Of a stretch of DNA of 64,000 bases, positions 34,853 to 47,759 are shown piece by piece. The notes below the pieces were generated by a model. The model was not told the DNA's origin and ran no database searches. It was given only the letters and a program-made list of their open reading frames with translations. Within the stretch, counting starts at the first letter, position 1, and each line of letters begins with the position of its first letter. This stretch comes from Synaphobranchus kaupii (Eukaryota; Chordata; Actinopteri; Anguilliformes; Synaphobranchidae). The DNA lies in assembly GCA_029718625.1 (NCBI GenBank), contig CM056380.1:112536302-112600301 (forward strand), in the 5' to 3' direction. The position numbers and the translations under genes were made by a program.

Positions 34853-35055
34853 CAACTGACCTTGTAACCGAAAGGTTGCAGGTTCGATTCCCAGGTAGGA
34901 CACTGCTGTTGTACCCTTGAGCAAGGTACTTAACCTGAATCGCTTCAGTATATATCCAGCTGTATAAATAGATAACGTTACTTTGTAAAAATGCAAAAGC
35001 TGTGTATAAGCTCTGGATAAGAGTGTCTGCTAAATGCCTGTAATCTAATGTAACA
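34853..35055 (+). repeat. tRNA-derived SINE, plus orientation
   Basis: A perfect B-box GGTTCGATTCC lies at 34881-34891. Downstream are TGAGCAAGGTACTTAACCTG, TCCAGCTGTATAAATAG and the tail GTGTCTGCTAAATGCCTGTA. The A-box side is truncated or diverged. This is the reference copy for the expanded SINE at 7935-8760. Confidence 0.75.
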
Positions 35056-35169
35056 TTCTGTGTGAACTACATTCAATGTTCATTACTAGGGATAGCTGCT
35101 ACGTTATGGGAAGGATGTGCTTTGTCTTATCTGTCTCTGTAGTTACTTCGATGATGTTTCTGTATGCAC

Positions 35170-35235
35170 TTATTGTATGTCGCTTTGGATTAAAAGCGTC
35201 TGCTAAATGACTGCAATGTAATGTACTCTAATGTC
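35170..35235 (+). repeat. SINE tail fragment
   Basis: TGTCGCTTTGGATTAAAAGC followed by GTCTGCTAAATGACTGCAAT and ATGTA repeats is the tail of the same SINE family, without a head. Confidence 0.6.
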
Positions 35236-35370
35236 TGTGTAGTTCACCAGTTACTGGACCATTCACCCCCCACTCAGGGTCCACCGCTCTCCTTATACTG
35301 CATTAAGCCTGATTTTATGGTCACTGAAAAGAGCTCTGGGGGTGGGCCGTGGAAACACCCCCCCTCATCA

Positions 35371-35390
35371 CCCCCCCCCCCCCCCCCCCC
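35371..35390 (+). repeat. Poly-C run
   Basis: Twenty consecutive C. Confidence 0.95.
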
Positions 35391-35399
35391 TTTCTTAAT

Positions 35400-35700
35400 T
35401 TCCCCCTCGTCTTCCATCCTATTTCTGCTGCTGATAACTAAGAACATTAGTTTTATGCGACTTGCCAAGCTCAAATGAAAAGAGAGCTAACTTTAATGAC
35501 AGTGCAATTAATCGGCCCAATAGACAGACAGCTAAAAGACAAGATATTGACTTCATTAAGGATAATGTATTGTGTCATTAAGTCGGTAGGGTCACCTTGT
35601 GTATCATACAAGCCGGCTAATATATTGGCGTTTTCCTGGAAAAAGATAAATTCAGATATGAGCGATAAAGCTGATTAGGAAATGCTTCATCCACGGAAGT
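35400..35700. promoter_or_regulatory. Candidate conserved non-coding element
   Basis: High-complexity, repeat-free block with AACTTTAATGACAGTGCAAT, TTAATCGGCCC, GTGTCATTAAG and GCTGATTAGG. Homeodomain-like words are dense and there is no coding signal. Conservation is inferred. Confidence 0.35.
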
Positions 35701-36860
35701 GGGGACCCAGTGTGTGTGTGTGTGGGGGGGGTGCATCGATTTACCCGGGCAATTTCATCATTATTGTTTTACCCTAATCTATGGAAAGACACGTTTTCCC
35801 CTTAAACGACTTTACGCTGAAAGCTAAATGATACGCTCCTCGGCAGGGCCGTACATTTGCTTCTGTTTAACGGCCTTTTAGAACTTTATACCGGGGCGCG
35901 TAAAAGGAACAGCGCTCCTTTCTTTAACCGAAGAGCGCTCGTAAAGCAGCCAGATCAATCGCTACATTTCTAAACAAGTTTCATTTGCCGTTGCTCACGG
36001 TCCAGTATTAGCCCGGGCCGGGGCCATCCTATTTCTCACCCAAAAACGACCTGTCCCATATTTCAGCCAAAATGTAATTGTTGTAATTAATGTACCCAGT
36101 ACGAATTAGTACCGAACAAGTCGCACTGTGTATAACTCACCAAACCACCACGTGCAAGAACACTGAATGTGGCCACATTAGCGTTTGGGTTTGGTGTAGC
36201 GTTCAATACAAAGCAGAAAAGGTGTAAGATCCATCTCTGTGGAAGAGAAAGCCCTTTCGAACCGTAACTGCCGTGTTGTCAGCATTCAGTAGATGCTGGC
36301 AGACAATCCGTACAGGACGGCAGTTACCGCTGGGATTACAGGCTAAATTAAGATCACCTGCAGCAGCTGATATCTCCTTCAGTAGTGTCCAAACACCAGT
36401 TACAAAGACCTTTTCTCTGTGACCTTGGCATTTCTTTTTGGGGGGTTGAGTATTTCGCTCCCGCCCCCCACCCCCACCCCCACCCCTACCGTGCGAGCTC
36501 TCGTTCGTCATGATTATTGCTGAATTTTCAGCTGTCGTTTTGCGAGGGCGGATCGATGGCCCGTTGGGTTCACCTCTGTCATACGGGCAGAGCGGACAGC
36601 CTCCTCTCTCTCCCCATTCATTACAGCGGCCGTCGTCCCGGCAGCCAGTCCATTGTGATGTCAGTCCGTATATCAGCCGTCCAATCACGGTCGGACGTGC
36701 TTATTCTTCCAGGCCTCCTGTCGCACGGCAACCTGTCATTTTGGCCTCATTTTACGGCTGAAATCATGGCTCCCAGCTGTCTGTATTACAATCTCACAGT
36801 GGCAGCCAATGCACAATGTACACTGACATCTCCCTCACACACATACTCACGCACGGATGC
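35700..36860. other. Intronic DNA, no gene
   Basis: Contains a short TG/G tract (35710-35732), a C-rich tract (36461-36487) and otherwise unique sequence. Open frames crossing into the CA tract to the right are not coding. Confidence 0.5.
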
Positions 36861-36865
36861 ATGTA

Positions 36866-36867
<2 letters not shown>

Positions 36868-36908
<41 letters not shown>

Positions 36909-37016
36909 ACGAGTACACGCACGCACGCACACACACATACGAGTACACACACACACACGCACACGAGTACACACACACGCACGCACGCACACACACATAC
37001 GAGTACACACACAGGT

Positions 37017-37061
<45 letters not shown>

Positions 37062-37170
37062 TACACTCACAGGTGCGTGCACACACACACAAGCACACAC
37101 GCATGCATGTACACACACACACACACACGAGTACACACACAGGTGCACACACACACAAGCACACATGCAT

Positions 37171-37219
<49 letters not shown>

Positions 37220-37346
37220 TACACACACAGGTGCACACACACACACACACAAGCACACATGCATGCACACACACGAGCACACACACACACACACACACAC
37301 ACACAAGCACACACATACACACGCATGCACGCACACACATACATAT

Positions 37347-37380
<34 letters not shown>
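36868..37380 (+). repeat. Compound (CA)n / (ACGC) microsatellite
   Basis: About 510 bp of CA repeats with recurring inserts such as CGAGTACACAC, AGGTGCACAC and AAGCACACATGCATGC. The recurring inserts indicate internal duplications on top of simple slippage. Long open frames (up to 313 codons) on both strands are artefacts of the dinucleotide. Confidence 0.95.
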
Positions 37381-37540
37381 AAATGGAAGCCTGTGTTTGC
37401 ACACACTTATACACATGCACAGATACCATATATACGTACTCAATCAATACAGGTATAAGGTATACACAAATCATTTGTTTCTTTGTTGGAAGAATCAATG
37501 AACATCACAATGTACATCAATCATAATTTAAAACTTTAAT

Positions 37541-37658
37541 ATACAGGCCAGCAGAGAATCCAAAAGCTGCCTACAGAGCCAGGGAAAGGAGCACACAGTA
37601 TACAGGCCAGCAGAGAATCAAAAAGCTGGCTACAGAGCCAGGGAAAGGAGCACACTAT
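37541..37658 (+). repeat. 59-bp direct duplication
   Basis: Two copies begin with ATACAGGCCAGCAGAGAATC at 37541 and 37600, and each ends in GGGAAAGGAGCACACA or a close match. Only a few bases differ between them. Confidence 0.9.
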
Positions 37659-39439
37659 TTTTATATCTATCTAGTAAAAGTTGCCCTCACTATCGAATAA
37701 GTGCATAACCCCCCCCGAGTCTAAACTGCAAGCTAATAGATCACATGAGGAAATCAGGGTCTTCTTCTGATTGGTGCACAGCTGCACTTATGCACCCATC
37801 ATAGATTCTACTGGCTGTAGAAAATGAGAATATAAACTAATATTATAATTAATGCCATTGGTTCACTTTCAAGGTACTGTACACCCCGTTAATATTGCCA
37901 ATATTACTGAAGCCACTTAAAAAAGAAGGAAACCAAGAATCAAAAGCAGATATAATACATTTATAAAACATAGAAAGACCTTATCAACTGACTCTGATTT
38001 TACATGTGTGCTATACAACAGGGAAAAGCTGGAACCGAAGTGCAACTTTAAAGCGCCGACACCATCAGGAGATGAAGCTGAGCTGGATCCCAGACCACCT
38101 GCTAGGCCTCGCCTTGCGCTCTGCGGCTGGTCTTAGCCCATCCGCACAGGATAAGCACCAGTGGACTGCGACCCTGTATCCGGGTGTACACCTGGTCCCG
38201 TTTCAGACAGACGTGTGAAAAATGAGGATCGCCAGATTGCTTTCATATTTTTTGTCATTGTCCTTTACACCCAGCTAGCTTCCCGACGTCTTCCTCGCCG
38301 TGGAGCCGATGTTTCGATGACGGATCCCTCTGACCCGCAGGGGATTTCTCATTTTTTGACACCTCGGGGTGAAAGGTTTTAAAATCGAATGCGGGTACAA
38401 AACGTGCAGGAGTCGGGCCCAACGGTAAAAGCCACGGTCACTTCGGAGCGCTCGGCCCAAAACTGGCCACTGGGCAAAGCGGACGCGTCACGTTACATTT
38501 TTAATGCTGAACGCATTCAGTTTCCTTCTCCAGTCATGAATGGAAACCCCAATCGAGAGCAATGCAAAATGCCCGACAAAAAAAATCTCCTTAATCTCCT
38601 TTTAATTATTATAATTACGTTTATAATTCATTATAATTTCATATAACTCTTGGTATAGATGTAATATAATAGATCTAACGGCCTACTATTTATGCGTGAA
38701 ACATTAACATAGCGCAGTGCATGTGACCCTGATCTGGGATCAGTCTGCACCAGATCATTCAGCACGTGGCCCCTATGACTCATATATGATGTCACAGTGC
38801 GTTTCACCCAAGGTCACCGCTGTTCTTACTGAAGGGATGACGGACCTCGCTGGCCGCCGGCAGTTCATGCAAATTCCCGGGGACGCCCAGCGTCCATTAT
38901 AGCGAAACCGTCTCGCCCTGCTGATGAGCCAACGGTAGGGTCGGATCGGGTGACGCGGGGTGGAGCTTCTGTATGTTTATCAGAGGGGGAAGAAGGCGCT
39001 TTTAATAACCATGCAAAGCAGACCTAGAGAGCGTGCTGGAGAAAGGGCGGGGCCGATCCGGCTTCTGCCTCCTCCCCACCCTCTCAAAACCGGAACGCCC
39101 GTGCAGCGCCGCGTGCGACTCAACGGAGCCCTAATTACCCCCCCACCACCACCACCACCAACCACCACCCCTCCTCCTCTACCCCTGGCCTTTATGCCGG
39201 GGAGCACGCCCGCCCCCTACCTGTCAGGTGCGTATGCACACCCCCCCCCTTCGCGCCCGGCGACAGGCCGGATCCCTTTGCTTTTCTCCGTATTAAAGCC
39301 ACTTTCCCGCTCTGACAGCCTGTTCCATCCCGCCACCTCCTTCCCGCTCAGACTTCACGCGGCTCGGAGCCGCCGTCGCCGTCCTGACAGACCGCTGTCA
39401 CTTCCAATCACAGCCTCCGCACATCGTCTTCTCTCCTGC

Positions 39440-39535
39440 TCAGCACTCGGGCCCCACTTTCCTACCAGTGCAATTATTTTTTTGACAAGCCATCCATCAG
39501 CTTTTACTTTAAAAGCACTTTACGCTGATATCCAT
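39440..39535. promoter_or_regulatory. Candidate conserved non-coding element, first part
   Basis: CAGTGCAATTATTTTTTTGA and CATCCATCAGCTTTTACTTT are dense high-complexity words. A C/T-rich tract separates this part from the block at 39605-39810. Inference only. Confidence 0.25.
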
Positions 39536-39604
39536 TGTTAAGACCCCCCCCTCCCCACCCCTCCCCTCTCCTCTCCTCTCCTCCTCCTCCGCCACCCCTC
39601 CCTT

Positions 39605-39810
39605 TCTGCAGGCCTTGCATGAGAGAGAATATGATACGGGACACTCCAGCTACCAAACCGTCTAAATTTACTTTCTCCTCGGCTGTGTTTTTCCAATTCC
39701 GGCTCCAATTTTTCGGTACATTATGCGAAGTTGTTGTGCTTAATATGATGTTGTCAAATCCCATTAAAGTTTGCCGCCTTGGAAACAGGTTACAATTTGC
39801 ATTCTGTGAA
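39605..39810. promoter_or_regulatory. Candidate conserved non-coding element, second part
   Basis: Repeat-free block with TTCGGTACATTATGCGAAGT, TCCCATTAAAGTTTGCCG and TTACAATTTGCATTC (octamer-like), ending at the TG tract. Inference only. Confidence 0.3.
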
Positions 39811-39813
39811 GAG

Positions 39814-39831
39814 GGTGTGTGTGTGTGCGTG

Positions 39832-39881
<50 letters not shown>
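39814..39881 (+). repeat. (TG)n microsatellite
   Basis: A nearly pure TG tract of about 68 bp with a few GC steps. Confidence 0.95.
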
Positions 39882-39882
<1 letters not shown>

Positions 39883-40146
39883 AAAGGGAGGGGAGGGGGG
39901 GAGTCAAGCTGAATCACATTAAAATAATCTGTTCAATTGTTACGTTTCTGGACAGAGTCATTTGGAGGCACTTTGGAGAAGACACGTATGAAAATGTCAG
40001 CGCGCCGACTAATGACAACGAAAGCAAAAGAAATATATGCGCGAGAGTCAATAATGTTGCTTTATTGGTGACACTAAAATGATGATAATCTAAGGACATG
40101 AGTAAGCAACCGTCGCATTTCAACAGGATTTAGCATTTTCACGTGC

Positions 40147-40264
40147 ATGTGTGTGTGTGTGTGTGTGTACATCTGTGTGTGCGTGCGTGTGTGCGTCTAT
40201 GCAAGTGTGCGTGCGTGTTTACACGTTTGAGCGCATGCAGATGTACATACATTTTTGTATGTGC

Positions 40265-40299
<35 letters not shown>

Positions 40300-40302
40300 C
40301 AG
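40147..40302 (+). repeat. Interrupted (TG)n tract
   Basis: Two TG runs (about 40149-40170 and 40267-40295) joined by TG/GC-rich sequence. Confidence 0.85.
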
Positions 40303-42403
40303 GCATGTGTGTTCTGCTGAATCATTAGGAGCACTCCCACACGGCCTACATCAGAGGCCTGTGACACAGCGAAAGCTCCTTCTCCTGTCTGCTACACTCA
40401 AAATGACTTCAATTAAATGTGCATAATGACATGTTTACATTGTGCCATCTGAATGAGAGCATTTTCTTTTCCCTGCAAAATTATTCTGAACAGTATGCGT
40501 CCCATCGCCTTTCAGACGACTAGAAAAGTCATATTTATTCACGTTATATAGTGCAACTGTGATACACCCTGACTTCATACGTTTAAATGCTTAGACTGCC
40601 CATTGAAAGGCCTCATCTCATGCTGCAAAATTACATGAAAATAATTTTTTAAATACAAATAATACTAAATAATATTCAGATTATGCTTAATCACCACGTA
40701 ACATGGCAGTTAAAATTCCAGATACTCTTCCTTCTTATTAGTATGGCAATAATAGGTCTTAATGTATAAAAATACATTGAAATGATCAGTCTCATATAGT
40801 CTTTTTCCCTATAGATATGAAGTATCTGAATGTAAATGCATTCATCAGAACTGAATACAAATATTTACTGAGTAGCTATGAAAGATACAAAGCATAGTTA
40901 AATGGTTGTAAAAAAATGTATTTTAAAAAACGCAATACAATTCAACACAATAAAGTAACATTCAATACAATAAAGTATATTAAATGGCCACTGGAGAGAC
41001 GGCGGCACTTCTGATGGTCTAAACAGCATCACACCAGTACCACACAGACTGATGCAATCAACGAATTACGTTTCAGAGCCTGGATTCAATCATGTTTGGT
41101 CGTCCACATTCACTTACAGATGAATTCTGACTTTTTCCCCCCGTCACATTTTGGCAACTTTTCAGGGGAAAAACGACAAATTTTGATTCTATCCAGGCCT
41201 AGTTACAGAAGGGAGGAGGCAGAACGTGTCCACACAAGAATGAGAGAGGCAGAGATCGAAGGAAGGAGGCCAGAGTCTGCAGGTTATATTTGTTAATAAT
41301 ATCCTGCAAAAAAAGGCTAACGCTATTTCAAGTGGGACTTATGTAGAGTTAATATTATATTAATAAGTGAACCATGATGCTTCAAGCACACTGTCATAAC
41401 CACACGTGAATATTGTTAGTTATGTTGCTAGCTGACCTGTTTTGGTGCTGCAAAAGCTTATGTTAGTTAGCCAGTCTAATTTCTGTATTGCGTCTACGTC
41501 ATTTAAATGCAGAATCAAAACTTCAGTCACTTGCATGTAGTAATAAGTTGGGCGCCTTGTCAATGCGCTGTTGAGGAATAAATCGGCCATCTCCAATTAC
41601 GTTACATTCTTTCACGCCTCAATCGCAGCAAACAAACAACACGACAATATTATAACAACCTTATTCCGAATGGTTTTCATATGATGTGACATATGATGTC
41701 ATTAGAGCCATAATGCTCATCAATCTGCTTTTCATAATGTTCCAGTACGATTATGGTAAATGTAAAATTGGTTTAGGTAATAAAAGGCATTAGAATGAAC
41801 CATTTAAAAAAAAATTAAGTCGAATCAAGATTGGAGAGGGAGCGTATTTTGTTGCTAAGAAGTGCAGGTAAAGCAGTGTTGAGAACGCCCACAGCCGACT
41901 GACGGGGACTTCGTTTAGCATGTGTTAAGTATCCAAGTCACGGCACAAATACAAATGGCCTGGTTCAAGTGGGAGAAGGACCCTGTAAGCTCTGCATGCA
42001 AACAGCTCAGATCTCAACCAGAGACACAATTAGCTGAGTGCACCACGGACCCAGGTGTCTCCCATAGGGAGCGGCTCAGGTCCTTATCTCTGCTCATGAG
42101 AAGGACATAATTTCCCACCGAGCCCTTCTGTACACATACAAAACAGCACATTACTCAGAGTATGGGTGAACACCTATTCCATCAGAAGAGCTATAGATAG
42201 AGCAGTATACATACACAACTGTCAGAGGAGCCGTTTACCAAAGGGATTACATTCACACGGAGATTGGAACGTTCATTGACTTCTTCAACGGAAGGAACGT
42301 TGCTAAGATATTGGCATGCATGTCAAAATTTTAACATAACTGTGACAAGTAAATGGAAGCATCATACTTAGTTTTAGTGATTGTGTTTGTAAACAAAAAT
42401 ATA

Positions 42404-43612
42404 TACAGTATATAGTCAAGCCGGACTGTCACCTTCTCCACGTTTTATTACGTTACAGACATATTCTACAATAGATTGAGTTCATTTTTTGTCTTAAAAT
42501 TCTACACAAAATAGCCAATAATGACAAAGTGAAAACAGGTTTTTAGACATTTGTGCTAATTTATTAAAAATCAAAATGTAAAATATCATATGTACACAAG
42601 TGTGCACACCCTTTGATATGACACCCAAAAGTGAGCTGAGGTGCATTTTGTTTCCACTGATACTGCTTGAGATGTTTCTACAACTTAATTGGAGTCCACC
42701 TGTGATAAATTCAATTGATTGGACATGATTGGGGATTGCCAACACCTGCCTATATAAGGTCCCACAGTTGGCAGTGCATGTCAGAGCAAACTCCAAGCCA
42801 TGGGGTCAAAGGAATTATCTGCAGACCTCAGAAACAGGATTGTGTCAAGGCATAGATCTGGAGAAGGGTACGGAAAAATCTCTGCAGCTTTACAGGTCCC
42901 AAAGAGCACAGTGGCCACCATCATTCGTAAATGGAAAAAGTTTGGAACCACCAAGAATCTTCCTAGACCTGGCCGCCCGGCCAAACTGAGCAACTAGTCC
43001 TGACAGAGGGAAAGATGAATGCAGCTAAGTACACCGAGATCCTTGAAGAAAACCTGCTCCAGAGTGCTCTGGACCTCAGACTGGGGCGAAGGTTTACCTT
43101 CCAACACCCGAAGCACACAGCCAAGAGAACAAAGGAGTGGCTTTGGAGAAAGACTGTGCATGTCCTTGAGTGGCCCAGCCAGAGCCCAGACCTGAATCCA
43201 ATTGAACATCTGTGGAAAGAGCTGAAAATGGCTGTGTACCGACGCTCCCCATCAACCTGACGGAGCTTGCAAGGATATGCCAAGAGGAATGGACAAAAAT
43301 GTCCAGAAACAAGTGTGCCAAGCTCGTAGCTTCTTTCCCAAGACGCCTTGAAGCTGTAATCGCTGCCAAAGGTGCAGCAACCAAGTATTAGGCTAAGGGT
43401 GTGTACAGATATGTAACCCCTAAATAACCTATTTTTGTCAGTAAAATAAAATTGCATATTTTCTAAAAACCTGTTTTCACTCCGTCATTATTGGCTATTG
43501 TGTATAGATGTTTGAGGCAAAAAATGAACCCAATCTATTGTAGTATAAGTCTGTAACGTAATAAAACGTGGAGAAGGTGAAAGGGGTGTGCAGACTTTCC
43601 GGCTTGACTGTA
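42404..43612 (+). mobile_element. Tc1-like DNA transposon, internally deleted
   Basis: The ends are long inverted repeats of roughly 140-190 bp. The left arm carries AGTCAAGCCGGACTGTC, ACCTTCTCCACGTTTTATTA and CAAAATAGCCAATAATGAC. The right arm carries the reverse words, ending CCGGCTTGACTGTA at 43612. TA dinucleotides at the tips fit Tc1/mariner target use. The left tip has an extra TATA and lacks about 19 bases (AAAGTCTGCACACCCCTTT on the right arm's complement). At about 1.2 kb it is shorter than the usual 1.6 kb because the middle of the transposase gene is gone. Confidence 0.9.
42800..43391 (+). pseudogene. Tc1-like transposase, internally deleted and frameshifted
   Basis: The first piece (42800-42997) encodes the N-terminal helix-turn-helix region (DLRNRIVSRHRSGEGYGKIS, VPKSTVATIIRKW) and the GRPAK motif, then stops. 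The second piece (43015-43260, another frame) starts near [15 protein letters not shown] and holds [12 protein letters not shown] and [17 protein letters not shown], with the last catalytic acid. A frameshift near 43250 moves the C-terminus to a third frame ([13 protein letters not shown] to AAKGAATKY, stop at 43389-43391). The segment between pieces one and two, including the first catalytic Asp, is deleted. The second catalytic Asp before PKHT is also missing. The protein cannot be active; an internally deleted copy could still move if an intact transposase acts in trans. Confidence 0.9.
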
Positions 43613-43724
43613 TTGTTAGCCAAAATTAAGAACACATTGAAACCCAGGCATTGTGTATGTGTATGTAGGATTAATTGAACTCAATAATAAATAAATCTAA
43701 AATAAATATCACACTTAATGCAGA

Positions 43725-44288
43725 ATGTGTGTGTGCATGTGCGTGGGTCTGTGTGTGTATGCATGTGCGTGGGTCTGTGTGTGTGCATGTGCGTGGGTCT
43801 GTGTGTGTGCATGTGCGTGGGTCTGTGTGTGTGCATGTGCGTGGGTCTGTGTGTGTGCATGTGCGTGGGTCTGTGTGTGTATGCATGTGCGTGGGTCTGT
43901 GTGTGTGCATGTGCGTGGGTCTGTGTGTGTGCATGTGCGTGGGTCTGTGTGTGTGTGCATGTGCGTGGGACTGTGTGTGTGTGCATGTGCGTGGGTCTGT
44001 GTGTGTGCATGTGCGTGGGTCTGTGTGTGTGCATGTGCGTGGGACTGTGTGTGTGTGTGCATGTGCGTGGGACTGTGTGTGTGTGCATGTGCGTGGGTCT
44101 GTGTGTGTGCATGTGCGTGGGACTGTGTGTGTGTGCATGTGCGTGGGTTTGTGTGTGTGCATGTGCGTGGGACTGTGTGTGTGTGCATGTGCGTGGGTCT
44201 GTGTGTGTGCATGTGCGTGGGTCTGTGTGTGTGCATGTGGTGGGACTGTGTGTGTGTGTGCATGTGCGTGGGTCTGTGTGTGTATGCA
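43725..44288 (+). repeat. 24-bp minisatellite, about 23 copies
   Basis: The unit is GCATGTGCGTGGGTCTGTGT plus a variable GT stretch. GGGACT variants and extra GT pairs are scattered. A poly-T run (44291-44304) follows. Long open frames on both strands are artefacts. Confidence 0.93.
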
Positions 44289-47200
44289 AGCTTTTTTTTT
44301 TTTTCCCCATACAATTTCATAAGTGTCTCAAGATGTGACAGGAGCTGACAGGTATAAAGTGAATGAATGTAAGCATGTGTTTGCTAGGTCCATTCATACA
44401 CAAGAAATATAATAAACAAGTGAATACCAGCATGCGTCTGGATATATATATATATTAATTATATAAGATAATTAATATCAAGTTCAAGAGAAATTAGTAT
44501 TAATCTTCATTATGCTCTCTGTTAAACGCCCTTGCAATTAAACGTGACAAATTCTACGTATGCAAAATCTTTCATTTACATTTACAAGTATGAAATAGCT
44601 TAGCAAATCTCACATTAAGTGTACTCCTAATTAACAAGGAAAGACAGGCGTTAGAAATAATTGATAATTTATTTTGTTTACAGTGGGGGGCCTTCAGAAT
44701 GGAATAATGTTTCAAGCTCTACGCCACACTCATTGGTTTTTAATGACCTCCGACTCAAACTTTTTTTGCGAATTATAGTTTTAAACAGGAATCAATGAGT
44801 TATTGCCTTTTTTTTTTCTGTTCACATGAATATGCCAAGCACCTAACCCTAGAGATTGCAAAACAGAATGAAACAATTAGGCTCTTCATTTCAGTCACAA
44901 AATCTTGTTTATAACAATACAACATTGATATATGGGGGTGAGTTTCATTTTCAACACTTCCATAACCCTTAAATAAATCAAGTTTCTGCCTTCTTTAAAT
45001 ATTGAGTCTCACACCCAAAAAATATATGGATAAATATGCACCTCAAAGTTGTCAGCAATGCAACGTTACCGGTTTTGTGGGTAAAATGCTTTTCTAGTTC
45101 TTTAGTTCTGAGGGCTTTATAGGGCCTGAAGTTGTGTCCAGTTCTTGATCATAAGACTGAATGTTAGTTAGGGAGGCCCCACCACTGATAATTGGGCATT
45201 ACAAATTTTGGGTCAGTCTCAGATTGGCACCAACCAAAGCCCAGGCATTTCCCCCATTTTTTCTCATTGAACAGTGAAACACAATCCCAAAACTGGGCAT
45301 TTTAGACAGCCTCCTGTAGCTTCACAATTGTTCAATGACAACGATTGCACGGCTGGTGATACGTTTTCATTAAAGACTACAAATCCCATTATACCTTCCT
45401 CTCATTTGAATGGTTTTTGCATGCCATTTACATTGTGTGTGAGTGTGTGTGTGTCCACAGGCGTGCATGTCTGCACGTGTGTGTGTATGAGATGAGAGGT
45501 GTTGCCCGTGAGTGCCTGTCACACCTTTTTGGAGGAACAAAGACAGCGGTAACCGTAGTCACCCTGCCCAAAACAAACCCACCACACCCCTGGAAGGACT
45601 AGGGCGATTCGTGGTTACCCCCGGAGACGAGCCCTCTCTCACTCGTCCACCGTCACCAGGCAATCAAAACCTGTCTTCTTCCAGAGGAGAAGGTGCCAAA
45701 AGCAATGAGTCCGCATTAAATTATGCTACTCTGCTAACCGCGCTACTGGGACAGCGGACCAATCAGTCGGGGCTACCCATCATAATTAGAGTAACAGCTT
45801 AGAAAATTGAGTTTGATGTGGAATCCGTCTAGCGCCGTGAGGCCGCTGATTGAGTTCTCAGTTCAGATGCTAACGAGAAGCAGTGCGGGAGCTTCGAGAG
45901 ACGGGCGGAAGAGCCGCAGTCCCAGCGTCGCAGGGAAGGAACCCGTGCTAGCTTTAGCGTAACACTGAGGATTATTTAAGCCAAAAGTCACGCTGAGCTG
46001 ATGGGCTAGCTTTAGCGTAACACTGATGGGGAAACTTACACCGCGGCTTGGTGTAAATGTTCGAAATGGTTTTTTAAAAATCTATTAAGCAATCCCTGAC
46101 CACCGATGGTGCAGCAATACTGTAAAACAAAATGGCTGCTGTCAGATTTATAACACTATATGGACCAACTCAGGAACTGGAATGTTTGAGAAAACCAATA
46201 TGAATTGAGGAGTAAAGGTCACGTTTAAATGGGCCTCAATCAATGACTGAACTCACTGAAGGCTGACAGTTCTACAAATCACTGAACTTACATCTATGAT
46301 GGCCGATTGCTTACATCTATCAATCTTATAACTCGATGCTTTCAGTTTTAGTTTAGATCAAAGAGTCGCCAGCTAATGAGACTGTTTTAAGATGTTTTAA
46401 GACAGAATTTTGTCTAGGGTGAAGAGCTTTAGAGCGTCTTCTGGCAGGTTTCTGTGGTCCAGAGTTAAAGCAGTCATTCCACTAGCTAACCATCATTTTG
46501 ATGTGGACTGCATAGTCTACTCGGTAACATTCTAAGAGTTTTTTTATTTATTAAAAACGCTCAAAAAGACTCATCTCGTCTGCCCTGTCACAGTTTGGCT
46601 CGAAGTAAGATTAAGCCCCTCGCTTAAAAGTCTATCAAACACTGAACTCCCCTCTGACAATGATCAATCGTGGAACTCAGGGCTTACAATGCTACCAGCC
46701 ACTGCACTCTAAGATCAATTCTCTCAATTATATCAAAAACTTAATTCCCCGTTTTCAATGATCACAGAACTCAGGGCTCACAATTCTCCCCGGTCACTAA
46801 ATTCAAGTTTCCATTTCCAATTTCCAGTTTTAGAACTCAACTTCAGGACTATAGCTTAATTTCATATAACACTTAGGCTAAGGCCCACAGTACTAAACAA
46901 TGGTCAGAAGGTTCTGCAATATGGTATTATTAATGTTAATTTACAGGAAGCGCTGCAATTTAAAAGTACTGTAGGTATTAATGTGCATTTACAGGAAGCT
47001 GTGCCTGTGTAGTAGGTATTAATGTGAAGCCCTGCCACTTATGTGTTGTAGGAATTAATATTAATTTAATCTGCACATCTTTGCCAATGAACCAGATGGC
47101 TGTCAGTCAGAGGTACAAGGATTCCAGTACTAACAATTACCAATATTTATTTCAGTGATAACACAGTATACCTACACTTGCCTCCATCAGCAACAGTGCA

Positions 47201-47759
47201 TAATTGTGTTTTTTTTTTTTGTTTTTCCTGAGAAATTACAAAACTGCGCATCACTGGAGTGCCAGCATATGGTTATCAATGACCCAGATGGTCTGTACGT
47301 GTCAAGAGACTGGCAAATTTAGTCCTCTATTATCAAACAGCAGTAATTAACAATAATCAAGAAGGTGTTAATTATGTATAATGAAACAATCTCCACTCAG
47401 CCCCAGCCTACTTTTTGCCACTTACCCGTAATTATAAGCACTAAGCACTCAGCCAAATCTCTCTCTCTCCGGCGAGGAGACAGACAGGTTGTTTGCTCAG
47501 CTGACGGCTTGTTTTGTCGACGGTTTGGCAGATTTAAACCCGGAAGCTCGTAATTTAGCCGAACTGTCACAGCTGTTGGGGACAAACAAAGGGACGCAGG
47601 CGGAGCTCCGGCGGCTGCCATCCCTCGGAAAGGACCGATATTAATTAGCGTGACCCTTGCTCGGAGCCCGAGGCACCTGGACGCGCGGATACGGGGGAAA
47701 TTACAGCCGTAAATTCCGTGACCTCACGTACCCCCCCCCCCCCCCTCCCACCCCGAGCA

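Larger units (their letters stand above)
37660..42400. other. Mostly unique intronic DNA, no gene
   Basis: TG tracts at 39814-39881 and 40147-40302 and C/T-rich tracts at 39137-39182 and 39543-39605. The 193-codon open frame at 38960-39541 is proline-rich low complexity. No exon is recognised. Confidence 0.5.

Noticed and set aside
34881..34891. A functional tRNA gene (perfect B-box)
   Set aside because: No cloverleaf can be drawn around it and the downstream sequence is the SINE body.
36517..37501. Long open frames (up to 313 codons) rich in Thr-His or Val-Cys
   Set aside because: They are translations of CA/TG repeats in several frames and both strands; there is no codon bias or domain.
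38140..38200. Possible fish interspersed repeat (GTGGACTGCGACCCTGTATC)
   Set aside because: Too short and diverged to call.
38960..39541. 193-codon plus-strand frame as a gene
   Set aside because: Proline/arginine/serine low complexity over C-rich tracts; no domain, no splice signals convincingly placed.
43671..44348. Open frames of 200 codons or more over the 24-bp array
   Set aside because: Same cause: repeat unit length divisible by three with no stops, on both strands.
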